In this document: piece after piece, positions 27,945 through 37,628 of the stretch
Numbering within the stretch: the first letter of the stretch is position 1
Layout of the letters: every line of letters starts with the position of its first letter
Assembly (NCBI RefSeq): GCF_000189395.1
Contig: NZ_AEPB01000038.1
Location: 1 to 64,000, forward strand
DNA length: 64,000 nt
Direction: 5' to 3'
From: Planococcus donghaensis MPA1U2
Lineage (GTDB): Bacteria > Bacillota > Bacilli > Bacillales_A > Planococcaceae
The notes under the pieces: generated by a model
Databases searched by the model: none
Seen by the model: the letters and a program-made list of their open reading frames with translations, nothing else
Told to the model about the DNA's origin: nothing
Program-made: the position numbers and the translations under genes

Positions 27945-28924
27945 AAGAATTGAATTTTAATCGTCATCGCCGTTTACGCGGTTCAGCTAATCTTCGTTCA
28001 ATGGTTCGCGAAACAAGTTTACATAAAGAGGATTTTATTTATCCGATTTTTGTAGTTGAAGGAGAAAATGTGAAAAATGAAATTTCATCTATGCCTGGCG
28101 TATTCCAATTTTCGATGGATAACTTAGGTACTGAACTGGATGAAGTAGTAGACCTTGGTATTCCTTCTGTTATTCTCTTCGGCGTACCAAATGAAAAAGA
28201 CGCAGTCGGAACGCAAGCTTATCATGATCATGGCATTACGCAAGAAGCCATTCGTTTTGCGAAAAACCGTCATCCTGAATTAGTCGTTATTGCAGATACA
28301 TGTCTGTGTCAATATACCGACCATGGCCATTGTGGCGTAATCGAAGACGGTGTCATCTTAAATGACGAGACACTTGATTTATTGGCGCGAACTGCTGTGT
28401 CTCAAGCAAAAGCTGGAGCTGATATTATTGCACCGTCAAACATGATGGACGGTTTTGTTGCAGCAATTCGTTACGGACTAGACCAAGCAGGGTTTGAAAA
28501 TACGCCAATCATGTCTTACGGTGTTAAATATTCTTCTGCTTATTACGGACCTTTCCGCGAAGCGGCTCACAGTACACCTCAATTTGGAGACCGGAAAACC
28601 TACCAAATGGACCCGGCAAATCGTATGGAAGCGCTACGTGAAACTGCTTCTGACGTTCAAGAAGGCGCAGATTTCATGATTGTGAAACCGGCATTGTCGT
28701 ATTTGGATATTATTCGCGAAGTTCGCGACAATTTCGATATTCCCATCGTTGCCTACAATGTTTCAGGTGAATACGCAATGGTCAAAGCAGCTGCAGCAAA
28801 TGGCTGGATTGATGAAAAGAAAATCGTTTTAGAAACTTTATTAAGCATGAAGCGCGCAGGCGCAGATATCGTGATGACGTATCACGCAAAAGACGCAGCA
28901 CGCTGGTTGGAGGGAAAAGAATGA
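27941..28924 (+). CDS. hemB: Delta-aminolevulinic acid dehydratase (porphobilinogen synthase)
   Basis: Condenses two 5-aminolevulinate molecules. Of 327 residues, the zinc cysteines are in [15 protein letters not shown] (about 118-132), and the two active-site lysines are in [18 protein letters not shown] (near 195) and [11 protein letters not shown] (near 248). The intact cysteine set indicates a zinc-dependent enzyme. It overlaps hemD and hemL by 4 bp each. Confidence 0.95.
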   Translation: MKELNFNRHRRLRGSANLRSMVRETSLHKEDFIYPIFVVEGENVKNEISSMPGVFQFSMDNLGTELDEVVDLGIPSVILFGVPNEKDAVGTQAYHDHGITQEAIRFAKNRHPELVVIADTCLCQYTDHGHCGVIEDGVILNDETLDLLARTAVSQAKAGADIIAPSNMMDGFVAAIRYGLDQAGFENTPIMSYGVKYSSAYYGPFREAAHSTPQFGDRKTYQMDPANRMEALRETASDVQEGADFMIVKPALSYLDIIREVRDNFDIPIVAYNVSGEYAMVKAAAANGWIDEKKIVLETLLSMKRAGADIVMTYHAKDAARWLEGKE

Positions 28925-30207
28925 CATACGAAAAATCATTAGCCGCATTTGCGGAAGCCAAAACATTAATGCCAGGCGGCGTTAACAGCCCGGTTCGTGC
29001 GTTTAAATCGGTCGATATGGATCCGATTTTCATGCAGTCTGGAAGTGGCGCGACCATTAAAGACGTAGATGGCAACACGTATATTGATTATGTTTTATCT
29101 TATGGTCCCCTTATTTTAGGTCATGCACAAGAAGATGTAGTGAAAGCCATTCAAGAAACGGCTGCACTTGGAACTTCTTTCGGTGCACCAACAGAACTAG
29201 AAAACCAAATGGCGAAATTAGTTATGGACCGTGTGCCATCAATCGAAATGGTGCGTATGGTGTCTTCTGGAACAGAAGCAACGATGAGCGCATTGCGTGT
29301 AGCTCGTGGCTATACAGGACGCGACAAAATCTTAAAATTCGAAGGCTGCTACCATGGTCATGGCGACAGTTTGTTAATCAAAGCAGGTTCAGGCGTTGCA
29401 ACTTTAGGTTTGCCAGATTCACCTGGTGTACCAGCATCAGTTGCTCAAAACACCATCACAGTCCCTTTCAATGATCTTGAAAGCGTTCGTTTAGCTTTCC
29501 AAGAGTTCGGCGATCAACTAGCGGCTGTGATTGTAGAACCAGTTGCAGGGAATATGGGCGTTGTCCCACCGAACGAAGGTTTCTTAATGGAACTTCGCAA
29601 CTTAACACACGAAAACGGCACAGTGCTCATTTTTGATGAAGTAATGACAGGTTTCCGTGTTGGTTATAACTGTGCACAAGGCTATTACGGCGTAACGCCT
29701 GATATGACTTGCCTAGGAAAAGTAATTGGCGGCGGTTTACCAGTTGGTGCATTCGGAGGCAAGCGTGAAATTATGGAGCAAGTTGCACCGAGTGGTTCGA
29801 TATACCAAGCGGGTACATTGTCAGGTAACCCACTTGCTATGCGTGCTGGCTTTGAAACACTTTCTCGCTTATCAGAAGAAAGCTACAACACGTTCATCGA
29901 ACGCGGCGATCAACTTGAAAAAGGATTCCGTGAAGCCGCAACAAAATACAACATCCCGCATACAGTTAACCGTGCAGGATCAATGATCGGCGTATTTTTC
30001 ACAAACGAAGACGTAGTTGATTTCGAATCAGCAAAAACCTCAGACCTTGAACTGTTCGCAAATTATTACCGCTTAATGGCGGAAGAAGGCATTTACTTGC
30101 CACCATCACAGTTTGAAGGCATGTTCTTATCGACTGCCCATACGGAAGAGCATATCGCAAAAACCGTAGAAGCATTCCATACCGTATTTGCTAAACTGGC
30201 ACGTTAA
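28921..30207 (+). CDS. hemL: Glutamate-1-semialdehyde 2,1-aminomutase
   Basis: PLP enzyme that makes 5-aminolevulinate. Of 428 residues, the family start [15 protein letters not shown] is near 17-31, [16 protein letters not shown] near 117-132, and PLP-binding Lys267 is in [17 protein letters not shown]. Last gene of hemAXCDBL; in B. subtilis spoVID and ysxE would follow but are missing here. Confidence 0.95.
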   Translation: MTYEKSLAAFAEAKTLMPGGVNSPVRAFKSVDMDPIFMQSGSGATIKDVDGNTYIDYVLSYGPLILGHAQEDVVKAIQETAALGTSFGAPTELENQMAKLVMDRVPSIEMVRMVSSGTEATMSALRVARGYTGRDKILKFEGCYHGHGDSLLIKAGSGVATLGLPDSPGVPASVAQNTITVPFNDLESVRLAFQEFGDQLAAVIVEPVAGNMGVVPPNEGFLMELRNLTHENGTVLIFDEVMTGFRVGYNCAQGYYGVTPDMTCLGKVIGGGLPVGAFGGKREIMEQVAPSGSIYQAGTLSGNPLAMRAGFETLSRLSEESYNTFIERGDQLEKGFREAATKYNIPHTVNRAGSMIGVFFTNEDVVDFESAKTSDLELFANYYRLMAEEGIYLPPSQFEGMFLSTAHTEEHIAKTVEAFHTVFAKLAR

Positions 30208-30219
30208 TATAATAAGTAG

Positions 30220-30262
30220 AGCTACCCCAAAAGTTATGTAAATAACTGGGGTAGCTTTTTTT
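30220..30262 (+). terminator. Terminator of the hem operon
   Basis: AGCTACCCCA and TGGGGTAGCT pair, with an inner AGTTAT/ATAACT helix, followed by a run of seven Ts. Confidence 0.95.
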
Positions 30263-30300
30263 GTGTTGAGTTTTTGGATGTAGGAAATCGTTGTTTTTCG

Positions 30301-30410
30301 TTCCGATGCTCGCTTTCCGCGGACACGGCCTCAGCCGCTTCACTCACTGCGTTCGCTCCAGGGTCTTCAGCTCGTGTTATTTCCGCAGGAGTCGAGCATC
30401 TGCACTCCAA
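30301..30410 (+). repeat. Interspersed structured repeat, copy 2 (family of 1-110)
   Basis: Bounded by a perfect 8-bp inverted repeat, GATGCTCG (30305-30312) and CGAGCATC (30393-30400). Internal blocks are CGCTTTCCGCGG, CTCACTGCG and TTTCCGCAGGAGTCG. This is the block order of the abundant intergenic repeat found across Bacillaceae and Planococcaceae (from memory). The sequence from 30411 to 30622 shows no gene or clear signal. Confidence 0.65.
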
Positions 30411-30622
30411 ACAACCAGGCGTATTACTTTAATAGAAAGTTGTCTTGCTGAATAAAAGTAATATTTTTTTAATGAGATACCATTCAAGAATAATGAGGAA
30501 ACAACGCTCATAAGTCACTTTTTTTTAGCCCATATATGTTATAAATAACCCCTGATTTGTAGAAATAAGAAGAAGTGATAAATTCAACTCATTAACTCAA
30601 CCTAAATGAAGTCCACTCACTA

Positions 30623-30722
30623 AGCTTCGGCGCGTCAGCGGGCTAGGTGAAGCGAAAAGACCGGTGCACTTCCGGGCTTATCGCGAGAGCCATGCCCAAA
30701 GCGTCCGAAGCGGAATTAGAAA
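30623..30722 (+). repeat. Hairpin-forming interspersed repeat, copy A
   Basis: Starts AGCTTCGGCGCGTC and ends GCGTCCGAAGCGGAATTAG; the ends are complementary and nested complementary blocks (GGGCTAGG with GCCATGCCC, ACCGGTGC region) allow one long RNA hairpin. It is about 80% alike by eye to the copy at 30770. A small open reading frame crossing both copies is not a credible gene. Confidence 0.7.
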
Positions 30723-30769
30723 ACGACACAACCTATCCCACGATTCAACCAAAAGATGTTCACACCCCA

Positions 30770-30870
30770 AGCTTCGGCGCGTCCAAGGGCTAGGCGAAGC
30801 TAGAAGACAGGTGTACTTCCTGGCTTCTGGCGAGAGCCATGCCCAAAGCGCCCGAAGCAGAATTAGAAAG
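30770..30870 (+). repeat. Hairpin-forming interspersed repeat, copy B
   Basis: Same unit as copy A, starting 147 bp downstream in direct orientation. Pairing blocks are GCTTCGG/CCGAAGC at the ends, GGGC/GCCC inside, and AGAAGACAGG/CCTGGCTTCT near the loop TGTACTT. Confidence 0.7.
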
Positions 30871-30938
30871 CGATTCTCACTATTTCCATCCTCGTGATTC
30901 CGTAAAATACTAGCTCCCTTCAAGAACTTCAAAATAAC

Positions 30939-30968
30939 TTGACGCAAAAACCTTCTATTGAGTACAAT
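30939..30968 (+). promoter_or_regulatory. Promoter of valS
   Basis: TTGACG (30939-30944) and TACAAT (30963-30968), 18-bp spacer, immediately upstream of the T-box leader. Confidence 0.8.
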
Positions 30969-30989
30969 AAGAGTAATTAGATATTCATG

Positions 30990-31222
30990 CGTTGATGAGG
31001 ATAGTAGGGTATACGGGCATTTCAGAGAGAGGACCATTTGGTGAGAGGTCTTTATGGCGTATAGTTGAATGTCACCTCGGAGCAGTTGCCGTGAAATGAG
31101 TAGCGGGAACCGGACTTAACATCCGTTATGAAACTTGAGAGCCAGGTCTGTAACTAGACCTGTGTATAAAGGTGGTACCGCGAAAAACTCCTTCGTCCTT
31201 TAAAGACGACAGGAGTTTTTTG
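30990..31222 (+). ncRNA. T-box leader (valine, specifier GUC) of valS
   Basis: Contains the T-box motif AAGGTGGTACCGCG (31169-31182) and a terminator made of AAAAACTCC...GGAGTTTTTT (31183-31222). The specifier loop has GTC (31071-31073), a valine codon, in TTGAATGTCACC. TGGT in the T-box fits a tRNA with A73. Uncharged tRNA-Val should promote read-through into valS. Confidence 0.95.
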
Positions 31223-31253
31223 CGTTCTACCAGAAACTAAAGGAGGAATTCCC

Positions 31254-33887
31254 ATGACTGAACAAATGTCCACAAAGTACGATCCGCAATCGATTGAGAA
31301 AGGCCGTTATGATTGGTGGGTCGACCAAAAATTCTTTGAAGCAAAACCAGAAAGCGGCAAAACGCCGTATACCATCGTGATTCCTCCGCCTAACGTTACC
31401 GGCAAACTACACTTAGGTCACGCGTGGGACACAACATTACAAGACATTATGACGCGAATGAAACGCATGCAAGGTTTTGACGCACTATGGCTTCCAGGAA
31501 TGGATCATGCAGGGATTGCAACCCAAGCCAAAGTAGAAGGCAAACTAAAAGAAGAAGGCCGTTCACGTTATGATTTAGGACGCGAGGCGTTTCTTGAAGA
31601 ATCATGGAAATGGAAAGATCAATACGCTGGCCATATTCGTGAGCAATGGGCAAAATTAGGTTTAGGACTTGATTATTCGCGTGAACGCTTTACATTAGAT
31701 GACGGATTGTCAAAAGCTGTACGTGAAGTATTCGTGAAATTATACGAGAAAAAACTCATTTACCGCGGCAAATACATTATCAACTGGGACCCGAATACGC
31801 AAACAGCGATTTCAGATATTGAAGTAATTCATAAAGACGTAAAAGGTGCTTTTTATCACATGCGTTATCCGCTTGCTGACGGCAGTGGCCATATTGAAGT
31901 AGCGACAACTCGACCAGAAACAATGCTTGGCGATACAGCTGTCGCGGTTCACCCGAAAGACGATCGCTATAAGCATTTAATCGGAAAAAAAGTTATCTTA
32001 CCAATCGTGGGTCGCGAAATTGAAATTGTTGCAGACGATTACGTGGATCGAGAATTTGGAAGTGGTGCTGTTAAAATCACACCAGCTCATGACCCAAATG
32101 ACTTTGAAATTGGCAACCGTCACAATTTAGAACGTGTACTAGTTATGAATGAAGATGGATCAATGAACGAAAATGCTGGCAAATACGAAGGCTTAGATCG
32201 CTTTGAATGCCGTAAGCAAATCGTAAAAGACTTACAAGACATGGACGTGTTGTTCGAAATTGAAGAGCATATTCACTCTGTTGGTCACTCTGAGCGTAGC
32301 GGTGCTGTAGTTGAGCCTTATCTATCAACTCAATGGTTTGTTGATATGCAACCATTAGCTGCTGCATCTGTAGAAGCACAAAAAAATGGCGACGGTGTTA
32401 ATTTTGTACCGGATCGTTTTGAAAAAACGTATTTACACTGGATGGAAAACATTCGCGACTGGTGTATTTCTCGTCAACTGTGGTGGGGACATCAAATTCC
32501 AGCTTGGTATCATAACGAAACAAATGAAATTTACGTTGGTCACGAAGCACCAGCTGACGCTGAAAACTGGACACAAGATGAAGATGTATTAGACACATGG
32601 TTCTCATCTGCTTTATGGCCGTTCTCAACTCTTGGCTGGCCCGAAGAAAACGATGATCTTAGCCGCTACTACCCAACAGATGCATTAGTGACAGGTTATG
32701 ACATCATCAACTTCTGGGTATCCCGCATGATTTTCCAAGCGTTAGAATTTACCGGAGAAAAACCGTTTAAAGACGTGTTAATTCACGGCTTGGTTCGTGA
32801 TGCTGAAGGCCGTAAAATGTCGAAGTCACTTGGTAACGGTGTTGACCCAATGGACGTTATTTCTCAGTACGGAGCAGATTCGCTGCGTTACTTCTTAGCG
32901 ACAGCATCGTCCCCAGGGCAAGACCTTCGTTATTCAAACGACAAAGTCGAGTCAGTATGGAACTTTGCCAATAAAATTTGGAATGCGTCTCGTTTTGCAT
33001 TGATGAATATGGAAGGCATGACGTACGATCAAATTGATTTATCAGGCAAAAAGTCAGTTGCAGATTCATGGATTTTAACGCGTTTAAATGAAACCATTGA
33101 ACAAGTAACAGAGCTTGCAGAACGTTATGAGTTTGGCGAAGTGGGACGTTCACTTTACAACTTTATCTGGGATGATTTCTGTGACTGGTATATCGAAATG
33201 TCGAAGTTGCCATTATACGGTGAAGACGAAAGAGCGAAAAAAATGACGCGTTCGGTACTTGCTTATGTACTGGATAACACCATGCGTTTACTGCACCCGT
33301 TCATGCCATTTATTACAGAAGAAATTTGGCAGAACTTGCCGCATGAAGGCGAATCAATTACGCTTGCCGCTTGGCCAACAGTTGACGACTCGTTAACAAA
33401 CCAAAGTCAGTCTTCTAGCATGAAGTTGTTAATGGACGTGATTCGTTCGGTTCGTACAATTCGTGCAGAAGTACAGTCGCCAATGAGCAAAAAAGTGCCA
33501 TTGACGATTTCTGCAAAAGATGCCAATACGCATGCCGTATTAGAAGCAAACGCTGCGTATATCGAACGTTTCTGTAACCCAGAAACCTTAACGATCGGTG
33601 AAAACATCGTAGCTCCTGAAAAATCGATGTCAGCAGTAGTATCAGGTGCTGAATTGTTCATGCCACTAGAAGGCTTGATCGATATTGATGCAGAGCTTGC
33701 TCGTTTAAACAAAGAGCTTGATAAGTGGGCAAAAGAAGTAAAACTTGTTAGCGGCAAATTGTCGAACGAACGCTTTGTTTCAAAAGCACCTGAAGCAGTA
33801 GTTGCTGAAGAGCGTGCAAAACAAGCTGATTACATGGAAAAACATGCAACGGTTGAAAAACGCATTGAAGAACTAAAGAATCTATAA
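31254..33887 (+). CDS. valS: Valyl-tRNA synthetase
   Basis: The 877-residue class I synthetase has the HIGH-type motif [14 protein letters not shown] (about 46-59), a CP1 editing domain ([19 protein letters not shown] near 222-240), KMSKS in [10 protein letters not shown] (about 521-530), an anticodon-binding helical domain, and the C-terminal coiled coil ([19 protein letters not shown]...). AAAGGAGG precedes the ATG. Controlled by its T-box leader. Confidence 0.96.
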   Translation: MTEQMSTKYDPQSIEKGRYDWWVDQKFFEAKPESGKTPYTIVIPPPNVTGKLHLGHAWDTTLQDIMTRMKRMQGFDALWLPGMDHAGIATQAKVEGKLKEEGRSRYDLGREAFLEESWKWKDQYAGHIREQWAKLGLGLDYSRERFTLDDGLSKAVREVFVKLYEKKLIYRGKYIINWDPNTQTAISDIEVIHKDVKGAFYHMRYPLADGSGHIEVATTRPETMLGDTAVAVHPKDDRYKHLIGKKVILPIVGREIEIVADDYVDREFGSGAVKITPAHDPNDFEIGNRHNLERVLVMNEDGSMNENAGKYEGLDRFECRKQIVKDLQDMDVLFEIEEHIHSVGHSERSGAVVEPYLSTQWFVDMQPLAAASVEAQKNGDGVNFVPDRFEKTYLHWMENIRDWCISRQLWWGHQIPAWYHNETNEIYVGHEAPADAENWTQDEDVLDTWFSSALWPFSTLGWPEENDDLSRYYPTDALVTGYDIINFWVSRMIFQALEFTGEKPFKDVLIHGLVRDAEGRKMSKSLGNGVDPMDVISQYGADSLRYFLATASSPGQDLRYSNDKVESVWNFANKIWNASRFALMNMEGMTYDQIDLSGKKSVADSWILTRLNETIEQVTELAERYEFGEVGRSLYNFIWDDFCDWYIEMSKLPLYGEDERAKKMTRSVLAYVLDNTMRLLHPFMPFITEEIWQNLPHEGESITLAAWPTVDDSLTNQSQSSSMKLLMDVIRSVRTIRAEVQSPMSKKVPLTISAKDANTHAVLEANAAYIERFCNPETLTIGENIVAPEKSMSAVVSGAELFMPLEGLIDIDAELARLNKELDKWAKEVKLVSGKLSNERFVSKAPEAVVAEERAKQADYMEKHATVEKRIEELKNL

Positions 33888-33893
33888 AACGAT

Positions 33894-33928
33894 AAAACCG
33901 CTTTCCCAGATTGGGAGAGCGGTTTTTA
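33894..33928 (+). terminator. Terminator of valS
   Basis: AAAACCGCTTTCCC pairs with GGGAGAGCGGTTTT around AGATT (one mismatch), followed by T. Confidence 0.9.
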
Positions 33929-33975
33929 AATGGTTTATAAGCTAATAAGATGAACTATAAAACTAATATTTCAAA

Positions 33976-34064
33976 TCGCTTTGGGCATAGTTCTCGCAAG
34001 AAGCCAGAAAAAGAACGCCAGTCTTCTTGCTTCGCTTAGCCTTTGGTCGCGCCTGCGCTAAGAA
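33976..34064 (-). repeat. Hairpin-forming interspersed repeat, copy C
   Basis: Reverse orientation relative to copies A and B. Shared blocks are GCTTTGGGCATAGTTCTCGC, AAGCCAG, and TTGCTTCGCTTAGCC...GGTCGCGCC. It lies just after the valS terminator and before the 3' end of the convergent ATP-grasp gene. The rest of 34065-34156 shows nothing recognisable. Confidence 0.7.
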
Positions 34065-34156
34065 ATTTACTAAATCAGGTGTGCCTATATCTATACGTTG
34101 TTTTTATAAGAGATAGTTGGAAGAAAGGTAGAGAATCTAGTCTAACTTAAAAAAAT

Positions 34157-34954
34157 TTATTTCAGTCGATCTTCCCGCTGAAAAGGAGCATGTTTTTCCA
34201 TTTTTCGGATATGTTCTACAAACAGTTCTGCAATGTTGTCATCATGTGTTTCATAAAACGAACGAGCACCCACAGGATCTTCGATTTCATTAAATACATG
34301 CTGTCCATCTTCAAGTAGTAAAAAGTCTATTCCAACATAATCGCTATTTAATGCACGAGCAATGCGCAATACATCTTTTTCTTGAGCAGCTGTTAATACG
34401 TATTTTTCGACAGATGCACCGAGTGAATAATTGGCTTTAAACGAGTCATTAGAAATTCGTTTCACAGCCCCTACAATTTCCAAGCCGATCACATAAACTC
34501 GAATATCCGCTTGGTGTGCCACAACCGGTTGGAAAAGAAGAGGGGAAGTCGTGTTTGGTATATCTTTTTCTGATTGGAGCAGCCACACTTCTTTACCACC
34601 GTGACCGTTCGAAGTTTTTGCAATGCATGGATAGCCAGGTGCTTGTCGGTAACTTGGTATAGTCGGAACACCGAGCAACATAAACAACTCAAAACTTTTC
34701 CATTTGTCATTAGCAATGCGATTTACTTCTGCGCGATTGATCAAGTGAATGCCTTGATCTTCTAAAAAACGAGCAGCATTTGGTCGCCGTGCGCGAAACA
34801 CAACAAGTTCACCGGCTAAATGATTGGCCAACCGCGTCAGCCCTTCATCACTCCAGTCGTCCCACTCGACCAAATCAAAATCTCCAAATCGTTGTAATTC
34901 TTCTATAAATCCGTGGTTGCGTTTTGCATCCTGCGTTTCATATAGAAGTTTCAT
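34157..34954 (-). CDS. ATP-grasp domain protein, second gene of a pair
   Basis: A 265-residue protein of the ATP-grasp fold, RimK-like in its second half: CIAKTSNGHGGKEVW (nucleotide-binding lysine and Gly-rich loop, about 131-145), LLFQPVVAHQADIRVYVIG, VKRISNDSFKANYSLG and YVGIDFLLLEDGQHVFNEIEDPVGARSF with the metal-binding acidic residues. Enzymes of this fold ligate a carboxylate to an amine using ATP; the substrate is unknown. Its ATG overlaps the stop of the upstream ATP-grasp gene, so the two are cotranslated. It is convergent with valS. Confidence 0.7.
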   Translation of the reverse strand: MKLLYETQDAKRNHGFIEELQRFGDFDLVEWDDWSDEGLTRLANHLAGELVVFRARRPNAARFLEDQGIHLINRAEVNRIANDKWKSFELFMLLGVPTIPSYRQAPGYPCIAKTSNGHGGKEVWLLQSEKDIPNTTSPLLFQPVVAHQADIRVYVIGLEIVGAVKRISNDSFKANYSLGASVEKYVLTAAQEKDVLRIARALNSDYVGIDFLLLEDGQHVFNEIEDPVGARSFYETHDDNIAELFVEHIRKMEKHAPFQREDRLK

Positions 34955-35814
34955 GACAAGTCCTCCAATATATAAGCAATCATGGCATCGGCGACATTGA
35001 TTCCCGTGACATTTAAAATATTGCGAATGTGTGCAGCTGCATTGACTTCACAAACGAGCGGCTGTTCATCTTCACCGTACAACAAATCAACACCTGCGAA
35101 AGTGGCGCCAACAGCTTGAGCTGCGGCTAACGCGACGTCTTGTTGAGCTGAAGTAAGCTCAATCGGAGATGCCACACCGCCATTAGTAATGTTGGCGCGG
35201 AAATCCGTTGTGGAATGGCGATGCATCGCAGCGACAATTTCACCGCCAACAATATTAACGCGAATATCACGACCACGACTCGTTTCGATAAATTCTTGAA
35301 AAACAAAATCTATTCCTCTAAGACTCTCGACTTTTTCGTAAAACTGTTTTTCTGTCTCAATCAAATATACTTTCATACCGAAAGAACCATGTCCTTCTTT
35401 TATGATCATGGGTAGTTTTAAGCGATCAATGACTTTCTCAAAATAACCGGAATGGATGATTGAGAAATTCGGATATACTTTTGGCGCTACGATGGTTCTT
35501 GGCATGGGCAAACTTTGAGCAGCAAGTTGAACGTATTGCGTAGCTTTGTTATCGCATAAATCAATAACCGCCGGATCGTTATAAACGGGAACACCCCGGC
35601 TTTTTAAAAAATAGCCTAGTAAAATATCCTTATCCAATAATATTGCAAAATCAGGTATACTTAAATTGACTGATAAATCCATTATAGTTTCATAATTTTT
35701 CATAATTTTTACAGACACTCCTGCCCGTTGTGCTGCTTCTGCAACCAAACTTGCTTGGTCTGCAAATTTATCGGAAACTAAGCTTCCGTTGTAGATCACC
35801 CAACAACTCGTCAT
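34951..35814 (-). CDS. RimK-family ATP-grasp ligase, first gene of a pair
   Basis: A 287-residue RimK-like ATP-grasp protein. Conserved pieces are LPMIIKEGHGSFGMKVYLIE (ATP-binding), FQEFIETSRGRDIRVNIVGGEIVAAMHRHS, DFRANITNGG, and the metal site FAGVDLLYGEDEQPLVCEVNAAAHIRNI. Such enzymes attach glutamate or similar amino acids to a carboxyl acceptor. I prefer ATG 35814 because AAGGTGG is 7 nt upstream; ATG 35820 would be too close. It is divergent from folC with only about 70 bp between starts, so a shared regulatory region is likely. Substrate unknown. Confidence 0.75.
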   Translation of the reverse strand: MTSCWVIYNGSLVSDKFADQASLVAEAAQRAGVSVKIMKNYETIMDLSVNLSIPDFAILLDKDILLGYFLKSRGVPVYNDPAVIDLCDNKATQYVQLAAQSLPMPRTIVAPKVYPNFSIIHSGYFEKVIDRLKLPMIIKEGHGSFGMKVYLIETEKQFYEKVESLRGIDFVFQEFIETSRGRDIRVNIVGGEIVAAMHRHSTTDFRANITNGGVASPIELTSAQQDVALAAAQAVGATFAGVDLLYGEDEQPLVCEVNAAAHIRNILNVTGINVADAMIAYILEDLS

Positions 35815-35885
35815 TACCATTCCACCTTCGTGCTATAATCGTACTCAAAAAGTGTATCATGTTTATTGAAGAAATGAGGCTACTA

Positions 35886-37076
35886 ATGATAATTGGACTT
35901 GAACAATATAAAGAAAAATGGAATATCCAAACAGATACGGCTATTCACCCAGGTTTAGATGCTATTACAGCGGCTCTTGAAGAAGTTGGGAATCCACATA
36001 AAGTTGGAAAGTTTGTTCACTTAGCGGGTACAAACGGAAAAGGATCCACTGCCACTTTTTTAGCAAGTATTTTGCAAGCTCATGGCTTTTCTGTCGGTAA
36101 TTTCTATTCCCCGTGCATTGAAGACCTCCATGATCAAATTCAGTTGAATGGCAACCCCATTAGCCCAGTAGAACTTGATCGTATTATGCAGCAACTTAGT
36201 CACGTAAAAACACCATTAACGGATTTTGAACTGTTAACACTAGCGGCATTACTGATTTTTAAAGAACATCAACCAGACTTTGCGATTATCGAAGCAGGCA
36301 TGGGAGGTGCATTAGACAGCACGAACGTAATCATTCCTGAAATTGCGATTATCCCATCTATTTCTATGGACCATACAAACTTTTTAGGAAATTCAATAGA
36401 AGAAATTACTCGGCATAAAGCAGGAATTATAAAAAAATGGCAGCCTGTTGCAATTGGAAAACTGCCTGTAAAATCACTAGATATTATTCGAGAAACTGCG
36501 AATAAGCTTCACGCTGATATAATTAGGCCAAAAGACCTTAATAATCTAAATTTAAAATTAAAAGGTCCTCATCAATTAGAAAATGCCAGTTTAGCTTTGG
36601 AAGCGGCAAAAGAATTGCTTGGAAAAAACTTTAGCGAAGAACAAGCTATAAAAGGATTGTCATCCGCAAATCTTGCGTATCGTTTTGAAGAAGTATTTCC
36701 GGGAGTTATTTTTGATGGAGCACACAATAAGGCGAGTGCAGAGGCGTTAGTAAAAACTGTGAAAGAAGCGTATCCTGGCCATTCTGTTCATATCGTAATG
36801 GGAATTCTTAAAGACAAAGACTATATAAATGTGCTGCGTGAATTAGAAAAAATAAGCGATTGTTTTACATTTATAGACTTTGACAACGAGCGTGCATTAC
36901 CTGCTGAAAAATTATTAACAGAATGCAACATTAAAAGGAAGACAATTCTAAAATATAATGATATATTACCTGTATACGAAAAAGAGGTAGTGACTATAGT
37001 CACTGGATCTTTGTATTTACTTTCCCTTCTAAGAAACGCAAATTATTCGTTTTTTGAACATTATCATCAACTATAA
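35886..37076 (+). CDS. folC: Folylpolyglutamate/dihydrofolate synthase, short divergent form
   Basis: Mur-ligase-fold enzyme that adds glutamate to folates. The ATP loop is VHLAGTNGKGSTATFLA (about 43-59), followed by SPCIEDLHDQIQLNG, IIEAGMGGALDSTN, SMDHTNFLGNSIEEITRHKAGIIK and FDGAHNKASAEAL. At 396 residues it is shorter than the usual roughly 430, and the sequence diverges at normally conserved spots. ATG 35886 is chosen for its GAGG at the right distance; longer frames reach back into the divergent gene and are unlikely. B. subtilis has comC next; here the pilus locus follows. Confidence 0.85.
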   Translation: MIIGLEQYKEKWNIQTDTAIHPGLDAITAALEEVGNPHKVGKFVHLAGTNGKGSTATFLASILQAHGFSVGNFYSPCIEDLHDQIQLNGNPISPVELDRIMQQLSHVKTPLTDFELLTLAALLIFKEHQPDFAIIEAGMGGALDSTNVIIPEIAIIPSISMDHTNFLGNSIEEITRHKAGIIKKWQPVAIGKLPVKSLDIIRETANKLHADIIRPKDLNNLNLKLKGPHQLENASLALEAAKELLGKNFSEEQAIKGLSSANLAYRFEEVFPGVIFDGAHNKASAEALVKTVKEAYPGHSVHIVMGILKDKDYINVLRELEKISDCFTFIDFDNERALPAEKLLTECNIKRKTILKYNDILPVYEKEVVTIVTGSLYLLSLLRNANYSFFEHYHQL

Positions 37077-37118
37077 AAATAAAAATTCGTACTATGCAAT
37101 GCAGAGAGGAAAGATGTT

Positions 37119-37628
37119 ATGGAGGGAAATGCAAAGCGGAAAAAAATTCTTTGGAGTTTATGGATTTTGATTGTGCCGGCAAGTTTATTACTTGTTTATA
37201 ACTTTTTTCCTCCTACTGTAAACAATCCGTGGAATTTAGTAGGCTATATTTTATTTTTTGTATTGATGAGCTTAATGCCGATGAACATTAATGGAGCTTC
37301 GACATTTTTAGTGCAATGGGTTACTGTGGCGCTGTTCCTTAAATACGGAGTTTTTATCGAAATCGTGGTTTCGCAATTAGCAATGTTGATTGTGTTATAT
37401 AGAAGTCGTACACAGGAAGATCAGTCGTTGCGAATTCCATTTAACTCACTTATGTTTTTTGGGGTTTCATTAATCGCAGGATTAACTTATATGGCAATAG
37501 GCGGAGAAATCAATTCGCTCAACCTCTTACACGTCATTGTGTTTGGGTTAATTTTTCAAGTAGTGTCAGTGCTCGTCAACCAAGTCATTTTTTATTTGTA
37601 CGATTACATAGATGGCAATTCGGGTTAA
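37119..37628 (+). CDS. Multi-spanning membrane protein upstream of GGDEF gene (possible sensor half of a split cyclase)
   Basis: A 169-residue protein made almost wholly of about five hydrophobic segments (LWSLWILIVPASLLLVYNF, VGYILFFVLMSLMP, FLVQWVTVALFLKY, FFGVSLIAGLTYMAI, VIVFGLIFQVVSVLV). No family recognised. AGAGAGGAAAG precedes the ATG. Its end overlaps the next gene by 17 bp in the +1 frame. Downstream, the GGDEF protein begins with further membrane segments and has no ribosome site of its own, so the two may act, or may once have been encoded, as one membrane-bound diguanylate cyclase. Confidence 0.6.
   Translation: MEGNAKRKKILWSLWILIVPASLLLVYNFFPPTVNNPWNLVGYILFFVLMSLMPMNINGASTFLVQWVTVALFLKYGVFIEIVVSQLAMLIVLYRSRTQEDQSLRIPFNSLMFFGVSLIAGLTYMAIGGEINSLNLLHVIVFGLIFQVVSVLVNQVIFYLYDYIDGNSG

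Noticed and set aside
30664-30897. 77-residue open frame spanning repeat copies A and B
   Set aside because: It is composed of the two hairpin repeats, lacks a ribosome site, and its internal duplication comes from the repeat itself.
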